Shown one piece after another: positions 1 to 11,465 of a stretch of DNA of 34,210 nucleotides; the stretch's first letter is position 1; each line of letters begins with the position of its first letter. The translations under genes and the position numbers were made by a program. The DNA comes from Azotobacter chroococcum. Its GTDB lineage: Bacteria > Pseudomonadota > Gammaproteobacteria > Pseudomonadales > Pseudomonadaceae. Where the stretch lies: the NCBI RefSeq assembly GCF_004339665.1, contig NZ_SMMU01000033.1, positions 1 to 34,210 on the forward strand. The letters run 5' to 3'. Under the pieces are notes generated by a model. It was not told where the DNA came from. It saw only the letters and a list, made by a program, of their open reading frames with translations, and did no database searches.

Positions 1-231
1 ACAGCAGGGGGCAGCGGTTGGTGAGTTTGGCGACTGCCAATTTACCTGCTTCCCTGACTGTCAATCCTCGCTTTCCCAGGATTCCGCGAAGAACCATGAA
101 AAGGGCGGCTTCACCGCCCTTTTTCATGGTTGTCAAGAGAGGGTAGTGCGTGACGTTGGTAATATTGATCAGTTAAACTCCCCGGCTATTTTCGACGGCT
201 AGTCCGCCCGAGCCTTTTCGAGTGCTGAACT
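1..231. other. Intergenic region upstream of lepA
   Basis: No gene could be supported here. One frame stays open across most of the stretch but has no recognisable family and no start with a ribosome binding site. In P. aeruginosa the gene upstream of lepA is the periplasmic protease gene mucD (from memory); its 3' end may lie just left of the window, since a frame from base 1 ends at a TGA at 22-24. The stretch holds a strong hairpin at 92-131 and then about 100 bases that should carry the lepA promoter. The best hexamers are GTGACG at 150-155 and TTAAAC at 173-178 with a 17-base spacer, which is only a weak match. Confidence 0.5.
92..131. terminator. Intrinsic terminator-like hairpin
   Basis: The left arm 92-108 pairs with 114-131 over 17 base pairs, with one bulged T at 124 and a 5-base loop. 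The core is GGGCGG/CCGCCC flanked by AAAA/TTTT, so a U-run follows the GC core in the plus direction and another in the minus direction. It probably ends the gene left of the window and could work in both directions. Confidence 0.75.
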
Positions 232-2031
232 GTGAGTGACCTCAGTCATATCCGCAATTTTTCCATCATCGCCCATATCGATCACGGCAAGTCGACACTG
301 GCGGACCGATTCATTCAAATCTGCGGTGGCCTTTCCGAGCGTGAAATGGAGGCTCAGGTTCTGGACTCCATGGACCTCGAGCGCGAGCGTGGGATCACCA
401 TCAAGGCGCACAGCGTGACCCTGCACTACAAGGCGCAGGACGGCAAGACCTACCAGCTGAACTTCATCGATACTCCCGGCCATGTCGACTTCACCTACGA
501 AGTCAGCCGCTCCTTGGCTGCCTGTGAGGGCGCCTTGCTGGTGGTGGATGCCGGTCAGGGCGTGGAGGCACAATCGGTCGCCAACTGCTATACCGCCATC
601 GAGCAGGGCCTGGAAGTGATGCCCGTGCTGAACAAGATGGATCTGCCCCAGGCGGAGCCGGAGCGGGTCAAGGACGAGATCGAGCACATCATCGGCATCG
701 ATGCCAGTGATGCCGTTCCGTGCAGCGCCAAGAGCGGGATGGGCGTCCTCGATGTGCTGGAGCGCTTGGTCCAGGTCATCCCGGCTCCCGAGGGCGAGAT
801 CGAGGCGCCGTTGCAAGCGTTGATCATTGACTCCTGGTTCGACAACTACCTGGGGGTGGTCTCGCTGGTGCGGGTCAAGCACGGCCGGGTGAAGAAGGGC
901 GACAAGATTCTGGTGAAGTCCACCGGCAAGGTCCATCAGGTGGATAGCGTCGGCGTCTTCACTCCGAAGCACACCGAGATGCCCGATCTTAAAGCGGGCG
1001 AGGTGGGCTTCATCATCGCCGGTATCAAGGACATCCACGGCGCGCCGGTAGGCGATACCCTGACGCTGGCCAGCACTCCTGACGTCGACATGCTGCCCGG
1101 CTTCCAGCGGATCAAGCCGCAGGTATATGCCGGCTTGTTTCCGGTCAGCTCGGATGATTTCGAGGATTTCCGCGAGGCGCTGCAGAAGCTGACGCTGAAC
1201 GACGCCGCGCTGCAATACGAGCCGGAAAGCTCGGATGCGCTCGGTTTCGGCTTCCGCATCGGCTTCCTCGGCATGCTGCACATGGAGATCATCCAGGAGC
1301 GCCTGGAGCGCGAATACGACCTGGATCTGATCACCACGGCACCGACGGTGGTCTTTGAGGTCCTGCTGAAGAACGGCGATACGATGTATGTCGACAACCC
1401 GTCGAAGCTGCCGGACCTGGCCTCCATTGCCGAAATGCGCGAGCCGATCGTGCGCGCCAACATCCTGGTGCCGCAGGAGCATCTGGGTAACGTCATCAAC
1501 CTGTGTATCGAGAAGCGTGGCGTCCAGCGCGACATGCAGTTCCTCAGCAGCCAGGTGCAGATCAGTTATGACCTGCCGATGAACGAGGTAGTACTGGACT
1601 TCTTCGACCGGCTGAAGTCGGTAAGCCGCGGCTATGCCTCGCTGGATTACAGTTTCGATCGCTTTCAGCCTGCCAATCTGGTCAAGCTGGACGTTCTGAT
1701 CAATGGCGACAAGGTGGATGCCCTGGCGCTCATCGTGCATCGCGACAAGTCCCACCAGAAGGGGCGGGCACTCACTGAGAAGATGAAGGAGCTGATTCCC
1801 CGGCAGATGTTCGATGTGGCCATCCAGGCCGCTATCGGCGGGCAGGTCGTGGCGCGGACCACGGTGAAGGCGCTGAGAAAGAATGTGCTGGCAAAGTGTT
1901 ATGGCGGTGACGTGACCCGCAAGCGCAAGTTGCTGGAAAAGCAGAAGGCCGGCAAGAAACGGATGAAGCAGGTTGGCAGTGTGGAGATTCCTCAGGAAGC
2001 TTTCCTCGCTGTGCTCAAGGTAGATAGTTAG
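232..2031 (+). CDS. lepA: Elongation factor 4 (LepA) GTPase
   Basis: This is a ribosome-associated translational GTPase of the EF-G-like family, proposed to act on stalled or mistranslocated ribosomes. The 599-residue length is normal for LepA. The G-domain motifs are intact: AHIDHGKS at residues 14-21, DTPGHVDF at 80-87 and NKMD at 134-137. EF-G-like beta domains and the LepA-specific C-terminal domain (roughly residues 490-595, rich in K/R) follow. The start is GTG at 232; only a weak GAG lies upstream, so initiation may be inefficient. lepB begins 4 bases after the stop, so the two are one transcript, a linkage conserved in many proteobacteria. An equally long open frame on the opposite strand is a codon-bias shadow. 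Confidence 0.98.
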   Translation: MSDLSHIRNFSIIAHIDHGKSTLADRFIQICGGLSEREMEAQVLDSMDLERERGITIKAHSVTLHYKAQDGKTYQLNFIDTPGHVDFTYEVSRSLAACEGALLVVDAGQGVEAQSVANCYTAIEQGLEVMPVLNKMDLPQAEPERVKDEIEHIIGIDASDAVPCSAKSGMGVLDVLERLVQVIPAPEGEIEAPLQALIIDSWFDNYLGVVSLVRVKHGRVKKGDKILVKSTGKVHQVDSVGVFTPKHTEMPDLKAGEVGFIIAGIKDIHGAPVGDTLTLASTPDVDMLPGFQRIKPQVYAGLFPVSSDDFEDFREALQKLTLNDAALQYEPESSDALGFGFRIGFLGMLHMEIIQERLEREYDLDLITTAPTVVFEVLLKNGDTMYVDNPSKLPDLASIAEMREPIVRANILVPQEHLGNVINLCIEKRGVQRDMQFLSSQVQISYDLPMNEVVLDFFDRLKSVSRGYASLDYSFDRFQPANLVKLDVLINGDKVDALALIVHRDKSHQKGRALTEKMKELIPRQMFDVAIQAAIGGQVVARTTVKALRKNVLAKCYGGDVTRKRKLLEKQKAGKKRMKQVGSVEIPQEAFLAVLKVDS

Positions 2032-2035
2032 CCCT

Positions 2036-2887
2036 ATGTCGATCAATTTCCCCCTGTTGCTGGTGCTGGCGGTGCTGGTCAGCGGTGCATTGGCCCTTCT
2101 GGATCTGATCGTGCTGGCGCCGCGCAGGCGGGCGGCGGTTGCCTCCTATGAGGGCAGTGTCGGACAACCCGACCAGAGCGTGCTGGATCGCCTGAACAAG
2201 GAGCCGCTGCTGGTCGAGTATGGCAAGTCGTTCTTCCCGGTCCTGGCGATAGTGCTGGTGCTGCGCTCCTTTCTCGTGGAGCCCTTCCAGATTCCATCGG
2301 GTTCGATGAAGCCCACCCTGGAGGTGGGGGACTTCATTCTGGTGAACAAGTTCGCCTATGGCATCCGCCTGCCCGTGCTGGACACCAAGGTGATCGAGGT
2401 GGATGAGCCACAGCGTGGCGATGTCATGGTATTTCGCTACCCGAGTGATCCGAGCATCAACTACATCAAGCGGGTGGTCGGCCTGCCCGGTGACCATATC
2501 CGCTATGGCAGCGACAAGCGTCTGTTCGTCAATGGAGCACCGGTTGCCGAACAGTTGCTGGGCAAGGCGTCGGGGGTTCTGGGCAGTGCAGTGCTGTACA
2601 AGGAGCAGCTCGGCGATGTCGAGCATCTGATCCGCAAGGAAACGAGACGCCATGCCGAGCCCTCGCGCGAATGGGTAGTGCCGGAAGGCCACTATTTCAT
2701 GATGGGCGACAACCGCGACAACTCCAACGATAGTCGCTACTGGAATGACCCCCAGCTTGCTGACGAGATGCAGGGCATGGTTCCGGACGAGAACATCGTT
2801 GGCAAGGCCTTCGCCGTCTGGATGAGCTGGCCGGAACCCAAGCTGCAGAATCTGCCGAACTTCTCCCGTGTTGGCCTGATCCACTGA
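2036..2887 (+). CDS. lepB: Signal peptidase I
   Basis: Inner-membrane serine protease (family S26) that removes signal peptides from exported proteins on the periplasmic side. It has 283 residues. Two N-terminal membrane segments (about residues 5-26 and 65-83) flank a cytoplasmic loop, as in E. coli LepB. The nucleophile Ser90 sits in PSGSMKPTL and the general base Lys145 in INYIKRVVGLPGD. The MMGDNRDNSNDSRYW box near residues 220-235 is the conserved C-terminal motif. The gene is translationally close to lepA (4-base gap). A 93-base gap follows before the next gene. Confidence 0.97.
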   Translation: MSINFPLLLVLAVLVSGALALLDLIVLAPRRRAAVASYEGSVGQPDQSVLDRLNKEPLLVEYGKSFFPVLAIVLVLRSFLVEPFQIPSGSMKPTLEVGDFILVNKFAYGIRLPVLDTKVIEVDEPQRGDVMVFRYPSDPSINYIKRVVGLPGDHIRYGSDKRLFVNGAPVAEQLLGKASGVLGSAVLYKEQLGDVEHLIRKETRRHAEPSREWVVPEGHYFMMGDNRDNSNDSRYWNDPQLADEMQGMVPDENIVGKAFAVWMSWPEPKLQNLPNFSRVGLIH

Positions 2888-2980
2888 GCCTATCGACAAA
2901 TGTGCGGTATTCGCCAACACGTTGGGGCACCCCCCTATAGGCTTTGTCCGCCGTCAATGGCTGGATGAAAGAGATCAAGC

Positions 2981-3358
2981 ATGAAATTCCCGCATTCTCA
3001 GAAAGGCCTTTCGATACTGAGTTGGCTGGTGGTGTTGGCTGTAGTGGCATTTTTCGCCAGTACGGCATTCAAGGTGATGCCGCATTATTTCGACTATATG
3101 TCCATGGAGAAGATCATCACCTCCATCGAAACGGAGCGAGCAGCGGACATCCGTAGCATCGGAGACTTCTATGCCCATGTCAGCAAGGGCATGCAGGTCA
3201 ACAACCTCAGGGACCTGAGTCTGCAAGAGGTGCTGAAAGTGACCTTGGAAAACAACGAGTTCCGTGCTCATCTAAAATACGAGAAGCGCGAGCCGCTGAT
3301 CGAGAATCTCGATCTGGTGGTGAATTTTGACAAAGAATTCCGTGTGCCCATGCCGTGA
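2981..3358 (+). CDS. DUF4845 family membrane-anchored protein
   Basis: A 125-residue protein of unknown function found between lepB and rnc in pseudomonads and relatives. A short basic N-terminus (MKFPHSQKG) precedes one hydrophobic segment at about residues 10-28, so it is probably inner-membrane anchored with a small periplasmic domain rich in charged residues. It resembles a type IV pilin-like N-terminal helix, but I see no certain prepilin peptidase site. The stop overlaps the rnc start (GTGA at 3355-3358), which implies translational coupling. Its position suggests a role linked to secretion or RNA processing, but no function can be assigned. Confidence 0.85.
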   Translation: MKFPHSQKGLSILSWLVVLAVVAFFASTAFKVMPHYFDYMSMEKIITSIETERAADIRSIGDFYAHVSKGMQVNNLRDLSLQEVLKVTLENNEFRAHLKYEKREPLIENLDLVVNFDKEFRVPMP

Positions 3359-4044
3359 GCTCATCCCTGAATCGCCTCGAGCGCAAGCTCGGTCATACCT
3401 TCAAGAACCAGGACCTGATGCTCCTGGCGTTGACCCATCGCAGTTTTGCCAGTCGCAACAACGAGCGGCTGGAGTTTCTCGGCGATGCCATTCTCAACTT
3501 CGTCGCCGGTGAGGCGCTGTTCGAGCGCTTTCCCCAGGCCCGGGAAGGCCAGCTGTCGCGCCTGCGGGCACGGCTGGTCAAGGGCGAGACGCTGGCCCTG
3601 CTGGCCCGTGGCTTCGAGTTGGGCGACCATCTGCGCCTCGGCTCCGGCGAGCTGAAGAGTGGCGGCTTCCGTCGCGAGTCCATCCTTGCCGATGCTCTCG
3701 AGGCGCTGATCGGCGCCATTTATCTCGATGCCGGCATGGAAACTGTGCGCGAGCGCGTCTTGGACTGGCTGGCCGGCGAGCTGGAAAGTCTGACCCTGGT
3801 CGACACCAACAAGGACCCCAAGACCCGCCTGCAGGAGTTCCTGCAGTCCCGGGCCTGTGAGCTGCCCCGCTACGAAGTGGTGGATATCCAGGGCGAACCC
3901 CACTGCCGGACGTTCTTCGTCGAGTGCCAGGTTGCCCTTCTGAACGACAAGACCTACGGCCAGGGTGCCAGTCGCCGGATTGCCGAGCAGGTGGCAGCGG
4001 CTGCGGCACTGGTGGCCCTCGGGGTGGAGAATGGCAATGACTGA
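3355..4044 (+). CDS. rnc: Ribonuclease III
   Basis: Double-strand-specific endoribonuclease that processes rRNA precursors, some mRNAs and sRNA duplexes. It has 229 residues, typical of bacterial RNase III. The signature NERLEFLGD is at residues 36-44, and the metal-binding acidic residues E37, E40, D44, D113 and E116 are all present. The C-terminal third (from about residue 155) is the double-stranded-RNA-binding domain, starting with [11 protein letters not shown]. The start is GTG overlapping the previous stop by 4 bases. The stop overlaps the era start by 8 bases; rnc-era-recO is a classic operon. Confidence 0.97.
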   Translation: MSSSLNRLERKLGHTFKNQDLMLLALTHRSFASRNNERLEFLGDAILNFVAGEALFERFPQAREGQLSRLRARLVKGETLALLARGFELGDHLRLGSGELKSGGFRRESILADALEALIGAIYLDAGMETVRERVLDWLAGELESLTLVDTNKDPKTRLQEFLQSRACELPRYEVVDIQGEPHCRTFFVECQVALLNDKTYGQGASRRIAEQVAAAAALVALGVENGND

Positions 4045-4939
4045 AGCAAGCCCGCTGCGCTGCGGATATGTGGCCATCGTTGGCCGGCCCAACGTGGGCA
4101 AGTCCACGCTGCTCAACCACATTCTCGGTCAGAAGCTGGCGATCACCTCACGCAAGCCGCAGACCACCCGGCACAACATGCTGGGGATCAAGACCGAGGA
4201 CAACGTGCAGGCGATCTACGTCGATACCCCCGGCCTGCACAAGCAGAACGACAAGGCGCTCAACCGCTACATGAACAAGACTGCCTCGGCAGCGCTGAAG
4301 GATGTCGATGTGGTGGTCTTCGTGGTCGACCGCACGCGCTGGACCGAAGAGGACCAACTGGTGCTCGAGCGTCTCCAGTACGTGCAGGGACCGCTGCTGA
4401 TCGCGGTGAACAAGGCCGACCGCCTCGAGGACAAGACCGAGCTGCTGCCGCATCTGGAATGGCTGGCGCAGCAGTTGCCCAACGCCGAGGTCGTGCCCAT
4501 CTCCGCATTGCATGGACAGAACCTGGACACCCTGGAGCGGCTGGTCGCCGAGCGCCTGCCGGAGAGCGAGCATTTCTTCCCGGAAGATCAGATCACCGAC
4601 CGCTCCAGTCGTTTCCTCGCCGCCGAACTGGTGCGGGAGAAGATCATGCGCCAGCTGGGCGCCGAACTGCCCTACCAGGTCACGGTGGAAATCGAGGATT
4701 TCACGCAGGAAGGACGGATTCTACACATCCATGCGCTGATTCTGGTCGAGCGTGAGGGGCAGAAGAAGATCATCATCGGCGAGAAGGGCGAGCGGATCAA
4801 ACGCATCGGCCAGGATGCGCGCCAGGACATGGAGGTGCTGTTCGACTCCAAGGTCATGCTCAACCTGTGGGTCAAGGTGAGGGGTGGCTGGTCCGACGAC
4901 GAGCGGGCCCTGCATTCGCTCGGCTACCGGGAGAGCTGA
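4037..4939 (+). CDS. era: GTPase Era
   Basis: Essential GTPase that binds the 3' end of 16S rRNA through a KH domain and assists 30S subunit maturation. From this start the protein has 300 residues. G1 GRPNVGKST is at 16-24, DTPG at 63-66 and NKAD at 125-128. The C-terminal KH domain shows the [11 protein letters not shown] turn. I chose ATG 4037 over ATG 4031 because GGAG at 4026-4029 lies 7 bases from 4037 but only 1 base from 4031. The start lies inside the end of rnc. Confidence 0.96.
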   Translation: MTEASPLRCGYVAIVGRPNVGKSTLLNHILGQKLAITSRKPQTTRHNMLGIKTEDNVQAIYVDTPGLHKQNDKALNRYMNKTASAALKDVDVVVFVVDRTRWTEEDQLVLERLQYVQGPLLIAVNKADRLEDKTELLPHLEWLAQQLPNAEVVPISALHGQNLDTLERLVAERLPESEHFFPEDQITDRSSRFLAAELVREKIMRQLGAELPYQVTVEIEDFTQEGRILHIHALILVEREGQKKIIIGEKGERIKRIGQDARQDMEVLFDSKVMLNLWVKVRGGWSDDERALHSLGYRES

Positions 4940-4995
4940 GACGCGCAGGCGCGGACTGGACTCCCCCCCGACTGGCCGCTGGCCACGTACATGCC

Positions 4996-5688
4996 ATGAC
5001 CAGCCAAGCTGCCTTCATCCTGCATAGTCGCCCCTACAAGGAAAGCAGCGCGCTGGTGGATTTCCTCACCCCCCAAGGCAGGCTGCGTGCCGTGCTACGG
5101 GCGGCGCGCGGCAAGACAGGAAGTCTGGCACGTCCCTTCGTGCCGCTCGAGCTGGAGCTGCGCGGGCGCGGCGAGCTGAAGACCGTCGCCCGTCTGGAAA
5201 GCGGCGGCGTTTCCCATTGGCTGACCGGTGCGAGCCTGTTCGCCGCGCTCTACCTGAACGAGCTGCTGATCCGCCTGCTGCCTGCCGAGGATCCCCATCC
5301 GCAGCTGTTCGAGCATTACGCCCTGAGCCTCGATGCCCTGGCCTGCGGACGCCCGCTGGAGCCGCTGTTGCGTGCCTTCGAATGGCGCCTGCTGGCGGAG
5401 CTGGGCTATGGTTTTTCTCTGGATCGCGATCTGCACTCTCGGCCGGTGCTTGCCGACAGCCGCTACCGGCTGCTGCCCGATGCGGGCCTGGAGCCGGTGG
5501 AGCAGCTGCAGCCGGGCCTGTTCCGCGGACGCGAACTGCTCGCCATGGCCGGAGCCGACTGGCAGGTCCCCGGTGCCCTGGCGGCGGCCAAGCGCCTGAT
5601 GCGCCAGGCCTTGGCGCCCCATCTCGGCGGCCGGCCGCTGGTCAGCCGCGAACTCTTCATGAATCCCAAGGAGCCCCCCCGTGACTGA
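4996..5688 (+). CDS. recO: DNA repair protein RecO
   Basis: Recombination mediator of the RecFOR pathway that helps load RecA on SSB-coated single-stranded DNA and anneals strands. It has 230 residues, matching pseudomonad RecO. The N-terminal OB-fold region begins with [19 protein letters not shown], and the [11 protein letters not shown] stretch follows. The zinc-finger cysteines of some RecO proteins are absent, as in other gammaproteobacteria. The start ATG 4996 is the only in-frame candidate next to the conserved N-terminus; no good Shine-Dalgarno is visible. A 56-base gap separates it from era. Its last codons contain the ribosome binding site and start of pdxJ (8-base overlap). Confidence 0.95.
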   Translation: MTSQAAFILHSRPYKESSALVDFLTPQGRLRAVLRAARGKTGSLARPFVPLELELRGRGELKTVARLESGGVSHWLTGASLFAALYLNELLIRLLPAEDPHPQLFEHYALSLDALACGRPLEPLLRAFEWRLLAELGYGFSLDRDLHSRPVLADSRYRLLPDAGLEPVEQLQPGLFRGRELLAMAGADWQVPGALAAAKRLMRQALAPHLGGRPLVSRELFMNPKEPPRD

Positions 5689-6427
5689 AGCCAACCGCAT
5701 TCTGCTCGGCGTGAACATCGACCATGTGGCAACCCTGCGCCAGGCCCGCGGCACCCGCTACCCGGATCCGGTCAAGGCTGCGCTGGATGCCGAGGAGGCC
5801 GGTGCCGACGGCATCACCGTGCATCTGCGCGAGGACCGCCGGCACATCCAGGAGCGTGATGTGCAGGTGCTCAAGGAGGTGCTGCAGACGCGGATGAACT
5901 TCGAGATGGGGGTCACCGAGGAAATGCTCGCCTTTGCCGAGCAGATCCGCCCGGCGCACGCCTGCTTCGTCCCGGAAACCCGGCAGGAGCTGACCACCGA
6001 GGGGGGGCTGGACGTCGCCGGCCAGGAGGCGCGCATCCGCGCCGCAGTGGAGCGTCTGGCGCGGCTGGGTTGCGAGGTATCGCTGTTCATCGACGCCGAG
6101 CCGCAGCAGATCGAGGCCGCCGCGCGCATTGGCGCACCGGCCATCGAGCTGCACACCGGGCGCTACGCCGATGCCCATACGCCGGCGGAAGCGGCCCGCG
6201 AGCTGGCGCGCATCCGCGACGGCGTGGAGTACGGACTGAGTCACGGGCTGATCGTCAATGCCGGTCACGGTCTGCACTACCAAAATGTCGAGCCGGTGGC
6301 GGCGATTCCGGGGATGCATGAACTGAACATCGGCCACGCTATCGTCGCGCATGCCCTGTTTGTCGGCTTCAAGGAAGCGGTACGGGAGATGAAAGTGTTG
6401 ATGATGGGCGCTGCAGCGCGGCGTTAA
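5681..6427 (+). CDS. pdxJ: Pyridoxine 5'-phosphate synthase
   Basis: Condenses 3-amino-2-oxopropyl phosphate with 1-deoxyxylulose 5-phosphate in the last ring-closing step of DXP-dependent vitamin B6 synthesis; cytoplasmic. It has 248 residues and a TIM-barrel sequence with [14 protein letters not shown] at the N-terminus, the FVPE segment in mid-protein and [11 protein letters not shown] near the C-terminus, all family hallmarks. The start is GTG 5681, set by AAGGAG at 5668-5673 with a 7-base all-C spacer. The gene overlaps recO by 8 bases. At its 3' end it shares the TTAA at 6424-6427 with the opposing gene's stop codon. Confidence 0.97.
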   Translation: MTEANRILLGVNIDHVATLRQARGTRYPDPVKAALDAEEAGADGITVHLREDRRHIQERDVQVLKEVLQTRMNFEMGVTEEMLAFAEQIRPAHACFVPETRQELTTEGGLDVAGQEARIRAAVERLARLGCEVSLFIDAEPQQIEAAARIGAPAIELHTGRYADAHTPAEAARELARIRDGVEYGLSHGLIVNAGHGLHYQNVEPVAAIPGMHELNIGHAIVAHALFVGFKEAVREMKVLMMGAAARR

Positions 6428-6630
6428 CGGCGGAACAGGTTGAGCAGCAGGCTCGCCACCAGGCTGACCAGCAGCATCGAGGTGAAGGGGATGAAGAGCC
6501 TGCCGCGCGCCGTTTCGATGCGGATGTCGCCCGGCAGGCGGCCGAACCAGCCGAACAGCCAGGGCGCGTAATGCAGGACGATGCCGAGCAGCAGCAGGGC
6601 CGCACCGAGGATCATCAACCAGCGGGCCAT
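6424..6630 (-). CDS. DUF2905 small membrane protein
   Basis: A 68-residue hydrophobic protein with two predicted membrane helices (about residues 4-22 and 47-66) separated by the conserved [10 protein letters not shown] stretch typical of DUF2905. Its function is unknown. The start is supported by AAGGTGA about 5 bases before the ATG. It lies 35 bases downstream of cmoB on the same strand and may be co-transcribed with it. Its TAA stop overlaps the pdxJ stop by 4 bases on the opposite strand. Confidence 0.85.
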   Translation of the reverse strand: MARWLMILGAALLLLGIVLHYAPWLFGWFGRLPGDIRIETARGRLFIPFTSMLLVSLVASLLLNLFRR

Positions 6631-6665
6631 CCAGTCACCTTCTTCGGGCAAGGGGCGGGACGGGC

Positions 6666-7625
6666 TCAGGGCTTGCGGGCCAGCAGTGCTGCGCGGGTCG
6701 GCGCAGGCAGACCCTCGACCGTCCTGCCGTAGTCGGTTGGATCGAGAAAGTCTGGCAGAGACTGGAAGGTCATCCATTCGGTGGCGCGCTGCTCCTCGAC
6801 GGAAGTGACGGCTACATCCACGCAGCGCACCTCGACGAAGCCGGCACGGCGCAGCCACAGCTCCAGGGCCGCTACCGAGGGCAGGAACCAGACGTTGCGC
6901 ATCTGCGCATAGCGGTCCTCCGGCACCAGCACAGTGCTGGCGTCGCCATCTACCACCAGGGTTTCCAGCAGCAGCTCGCCGCCCCGGCGCAGGCAGTCCT
7001 TGAGCGCCAGCAGGTGATCGATGGGCGAGCGGCGGTGATAGAGCACGCCCATGGAGAATACCGTGTCGAAGCCCTCCAGCTTCTCCGGCAGGTCCTCGAG
7101 GGCGAGGGGCAGGTGCCAGGCGGGCAGCTCCGGCAGGTAGCGCCGGAGCGCGAGGAACTGGCAGAAGAACAGCCAGTTGGGATCGATGCCGACCACGCAG
7201 TCGGCTCCGGCGCCGAGCATGCGCCACATGTAGTAGCCGTTGCCGCAGCCGACATCGAGGATGCGCCGGCCGCGCAGTTCCAGATGCGGGGCGACCCGCT
7301 GCCACTTCCAGTCCGAGCGCCACTCGGTATCGACATGCACGCCGAACAGATCGAAGGGCCCCTTGCGCCAGGGCGACAGGCCGAGCAGGGCCTGACGCAG
7401 GGCGGCGCGGTTGGTATCGTCGCAGGCGCCGGCAAGCTGTAGTTGTTCGCCCAGTTCGATGTGCTCGGCGGTCAGCATGGGCAGGGCCTGCAGGGCCGCC
7501 TGCCAGCGCTGAAGGTCGCCATGGCTGCGAGTCAGGCGTTCATCCAGCTGCGCCGGGAGGCTGTCGGCCCAGGCGGCCAGGGGGGTGCCGGCGAGGCGGC
7601 GGACGAGCGGGGACAGGTCGATCAT
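6666..7625 (-). CDS. cmoB: tRNA U34 carboxymethyltransferase
   Basis: Transfers the carboxymethyl group of carboxy-S-adenosylmethionine to 5-hydroxyuridine at the wobble position of tRNAs, forming 5-oxyacetyl-uridine (cmo5U). It has 319 residues. The WRKGPF segment at 86-91 carries a lysine known in this family to bind the carboxy-SAM carboxylate. The Rossmann methyltransferase motif DVGCGNG is at 124-130 and is followed by GIDPNW. The ATG overlaps the cmoA stop (ATGA at 7622-7625), so the two are coupled, as in E. coli. Confidence 0.96.
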   Translation of the reverse strand: MIDLSPLVRRLAGTPLAAWADSLPAQLDERLTRSHGDLQRWQAALQALPMLTAEHIELGEQLQLAGACDDTNRAALRQALLGLSPWRKGPFDLFGVHVDTEWRSDWKWQRVAPHLELRGRRILDVGCGNGYYMWRMLGAGADCVVGIDPNWLFFCQFLALRRYLPELPAWHLPLALEDLPEKLEGFDTVFSMGVLYHRRSPIDHLLALKDCLRRGGELLLETLVVDGDASTVLVPEDRYAQMRNVWFLPSVAALELWLRRAGFVEVRCVDVAVTSVEEQRATEWMTFQSLPDFLDPTDYGRTVEGLPAPTRAALLARKP

Positions 7626-8365
7626 GGCAGGGCAATCAGCGAGACGAAGTTGAGACACTGGAACCAGGGCAGCACCTTGCGGAAGCCGGCGGCCTGCAGG
7701 CGCTGGCGGTGTTCATCGAGGCTGTCCGGCTTCATCACGTTCTCGATGGCGCTGCGCTTCTGGGCGATTTCCAGTTCGCTGTAGCCATTGGCGCGCTTGA
7801 AGGCGACGTGCAGGTCGCCGAGCAGGGCCTGCTCCTCGGCATCTGCGAAGCGCAGCTTCTCCGAGAGGATCAGTGCCCCGCCCGGCAGCAGGACCTGACG
7901 GATGCGACCGAGCAGTTCCAGGCGCCGTTCGGGCGGAATGAATTGCAGGGTGAAGTTCATCGCTACCAGGGACGCCGGCTCGAGCTCCAAGGCGAGAATG
8001 TCCGCCTCGATGGTTTCCACCCGCAGCAGCTCCTGGAACATGGCGTCCTGGGCATGCAGGTATTCGCGGCAGCGTTCGAGCATGGCCGGCGAGTTGTCCA
8101 CCGCGATCACCCGGCAACCCTCGGCCCGCACATGGCGGCGCAGCGCCTGGCTGACGGCGCCGAGGGAACAGCCGAGGTCGTAGAGGCGGGTACCGGGCTG
8201 GGCGAACTGCGCGGCGAGCACGCCGATGTTTTCGACGATGGTCGGGTAGCCCGGCACCGAGCGCTTGATCATGTCCGGGAACACCCGGGCCACGTCCTCG
8301 TTGAAGGTGAAGTCCGGCACTTCTGCGAGGGGCTGGGCGAAGAGGCGGTCGGGGGAGTGTTTCAC
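7622..8365 (-). CDS. cmoA: Carboxy-S-adenosyl-L-methionine synthase
   Basis: Makes carboxy-SAM from SAM and prephenate, the donor used by CmoB. It has 247 residues from a GTG start at 8365, chosen because GGAAG lies a few bases upstream and because the protein then begins [12 protein letters not shown], like pseudomonad CmoA. The longer frame upstream has no conserved sequence. The SAM-binding motif DLGCSLGA is at 63-70, followed by AVDNS. The gene runs directly into cmoB. A TAAAAT hexamer (minus strand, 8397-8402) about 30 bases upstream could be the -10 of this pair. Confidence 0.95.
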   Translation of the reverse strand: MKHSPDRLFAQPLAEVPDFTFNEDVARVFPDMIKRSVPGYPTIVENIGVLAAQFAQPGTRLYDLGCSLGAVSQALRRHVRAEGCRVIAVDNSPAMLERCREYLHAQDAMFQELLRVETIEADILALELEPASLVAMNFTLQFIPPERRLELLGRIRQVLLPGGALILSEKLRFADAEEQALLGDLHVAFKRANGYSELEIAQKRSAIENVMKPDSLDEHRQRLQAAGFRKVLPWFQCLNFVSLIALP

Positions 8366-8396
8366 GTGGCTTCCACGGCGGAGGGCAGGGCGCGGC

Positions 8397-8402
8397 ATTT
8401 TA
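8397..8402 (-). promoter_or_regulatory. Candidate -10 element of cmoAB
   Basis: On the minus strand the hexamer TAAAAT matches the sigma-70 -10 consensus at 5 of 6 positions and lies 31 bases before the cmoA start. No convincing -35 hexamer was found at 16-18 bases, so this is a weak call. Confidence 0.25.
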
Positions 8403-8453
8403 GCCAAGACTGTCCCGCCCATACAGCGGCGCCGAGCGGCTCGCGCTAGACGG

Positions 8454-8852
8454 TCATTCGACGCTGATGGCGCAGTCGAAGACCTTCTCCGGCTCCTTGC
8501 CGACCTCCCAGGGCCGTTGGTAGACCAGCAGCAGGCTGTCCTGGCCGGACTGCACGGCCTGGAAGCGCCAGGTCGACTGCCCGGCGCTGCCGACCACGCC
8601 GGACTCTTCCGCTTCGCTGTAGACTTCCGGGCCCAAGCTGCGCAGCACCCGCGAGGCGGATTCGCGCACCTGCCAGCGGTAGCCGGTGGAGGGGTTGCTG
8701 GGCAGCGTCAGCACCAGGTGCTGGCGGCTTTCCAGCTGCAGCGGGCAGTCGTCGTCCTCCTCGAGGGTGACGGTGGGGCTGCCGCCGTTGTGCGCGCAGC
8801 CCGCCAGCCAGAGGAGGCCGAGGGGCAGCAGGTATGGCAGGGCAAGGCGCAT
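8454..8852 (-). CDS. icp: Chagasin-family cysteine protease inhibitor lipoprotein
   Basis: A 132-residue protein of peptidase inhibitor family I42. The N-terminus has a hydrophobic signal and the lipobox LAGC at residues 16-19, so the mature protein is lipid-anchored from Cys19. The three inhibitory-loop signatures are recognisable: NPSTGYRW at 53-60, a GQSTWRF stretch around 91-97 in the GxxG-like position, and RPWE at 113-116. Two further cysteines (36 and 127) could form a disulfide. AGGAGG about 8 bases before the ATG is a strong ribosome binding site. P. aeruginosa carries an icp gene at the same position (PA0778, from memory). The target protease is not evident in this window. Confidence 0.88.
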   Translation of the reverse strand: MRLALPYLLPLGLLWLAGCAHNGGSPTVTLEEDDDCPLQLESRQHLVLTLPSNPSTGYRWQVRESASRVLRSLGPEVYSEAEESGVVGSAGQSTWRFQAVQSGQDSLLLVYQRPWEVGKEPEKVFDCAISVE

Positions 8853-8931
8853 GCAGGGGCCTCCTGGCGAGGGTGATGGGGGGAGCATAGCCGGAACCTC
8901 GGCTGCCTGCCGGGCTGCCTGGCGCGGGAGC

Positions 8932-8955
8932 GGCGGGCGAGATTGGTCGCCCGCC
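8932..8955. terminator. GC-rich hairpin after asrA
   Basis: GGCGGGCGA (8932-8940) and TCGCCCGCC (8947-8955) form a perfect 9-bp stem with a 6-base loop, starting 7 bases after the asrA stop on the minus strand. No U-run follows, so it is a candidate terminator, pause or mRNA 3'-end stabiliser between asrA and icp. Confidence 0.4.
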
Positions 8956-8962
8956 TGGATAA

Positions 8963-11362
<2,400 letters not shown>

Positions 11363-11394
11363 GACTCACCTGGTCTGGCAGCTTTGCCGACTAG

Positions 11395-11420
11395 ATGGGG
11401 CGCAGAGACGGTTTTTTCAA
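11395..11420 (-). promoter_or_regulatory. Sigma-32 (RpoH) heat-shock promoter of asrA
   Basis: Read on the minus strand, TTGAAA (plus 11415-11420) and CCCCAT (plus 11395-11400) are separated by exactly 14 bases. This matches the RpoH consensus (TTGAAA, 13-14 bases, CCCCAT) at every position. Transcription would start near 11388, leaving an untranslated leader of about 25 bases with the AGGTGAG ribosome binding site before the ATG at 11362. Confidence 0.8.
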
Positions 11421-11450
11421 TCCGCAGGGAGCCTCCGAAAGGGGCTTAAT

Positions 11451-11465
11451 TGTTATGATATAACA
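11451..11465 (+). promoter_or_regulatory. Zur box in front of znuD
   Basis: TGTTATGATATAACA has TGTTAT/ATAACA arms around a 3-base centre and differs from the Zur core TGTTATANTATAACA at one defined position. It contains TATGAT (11454-11459), a plausible -10 for znuD, so zinc-loaded Zur would block the promoter. It lies 71 bases before the znuD ATG and about 60 bases upstream of the predicted asrA transcription start. Confidence 0.75.

Noticed and set aside
199-2046. 615-codon open frame antisense to lepA
   Set aside because: It mirrors lepA codon by codon, has no recognisable domain and arises from GC-rich codon bias.
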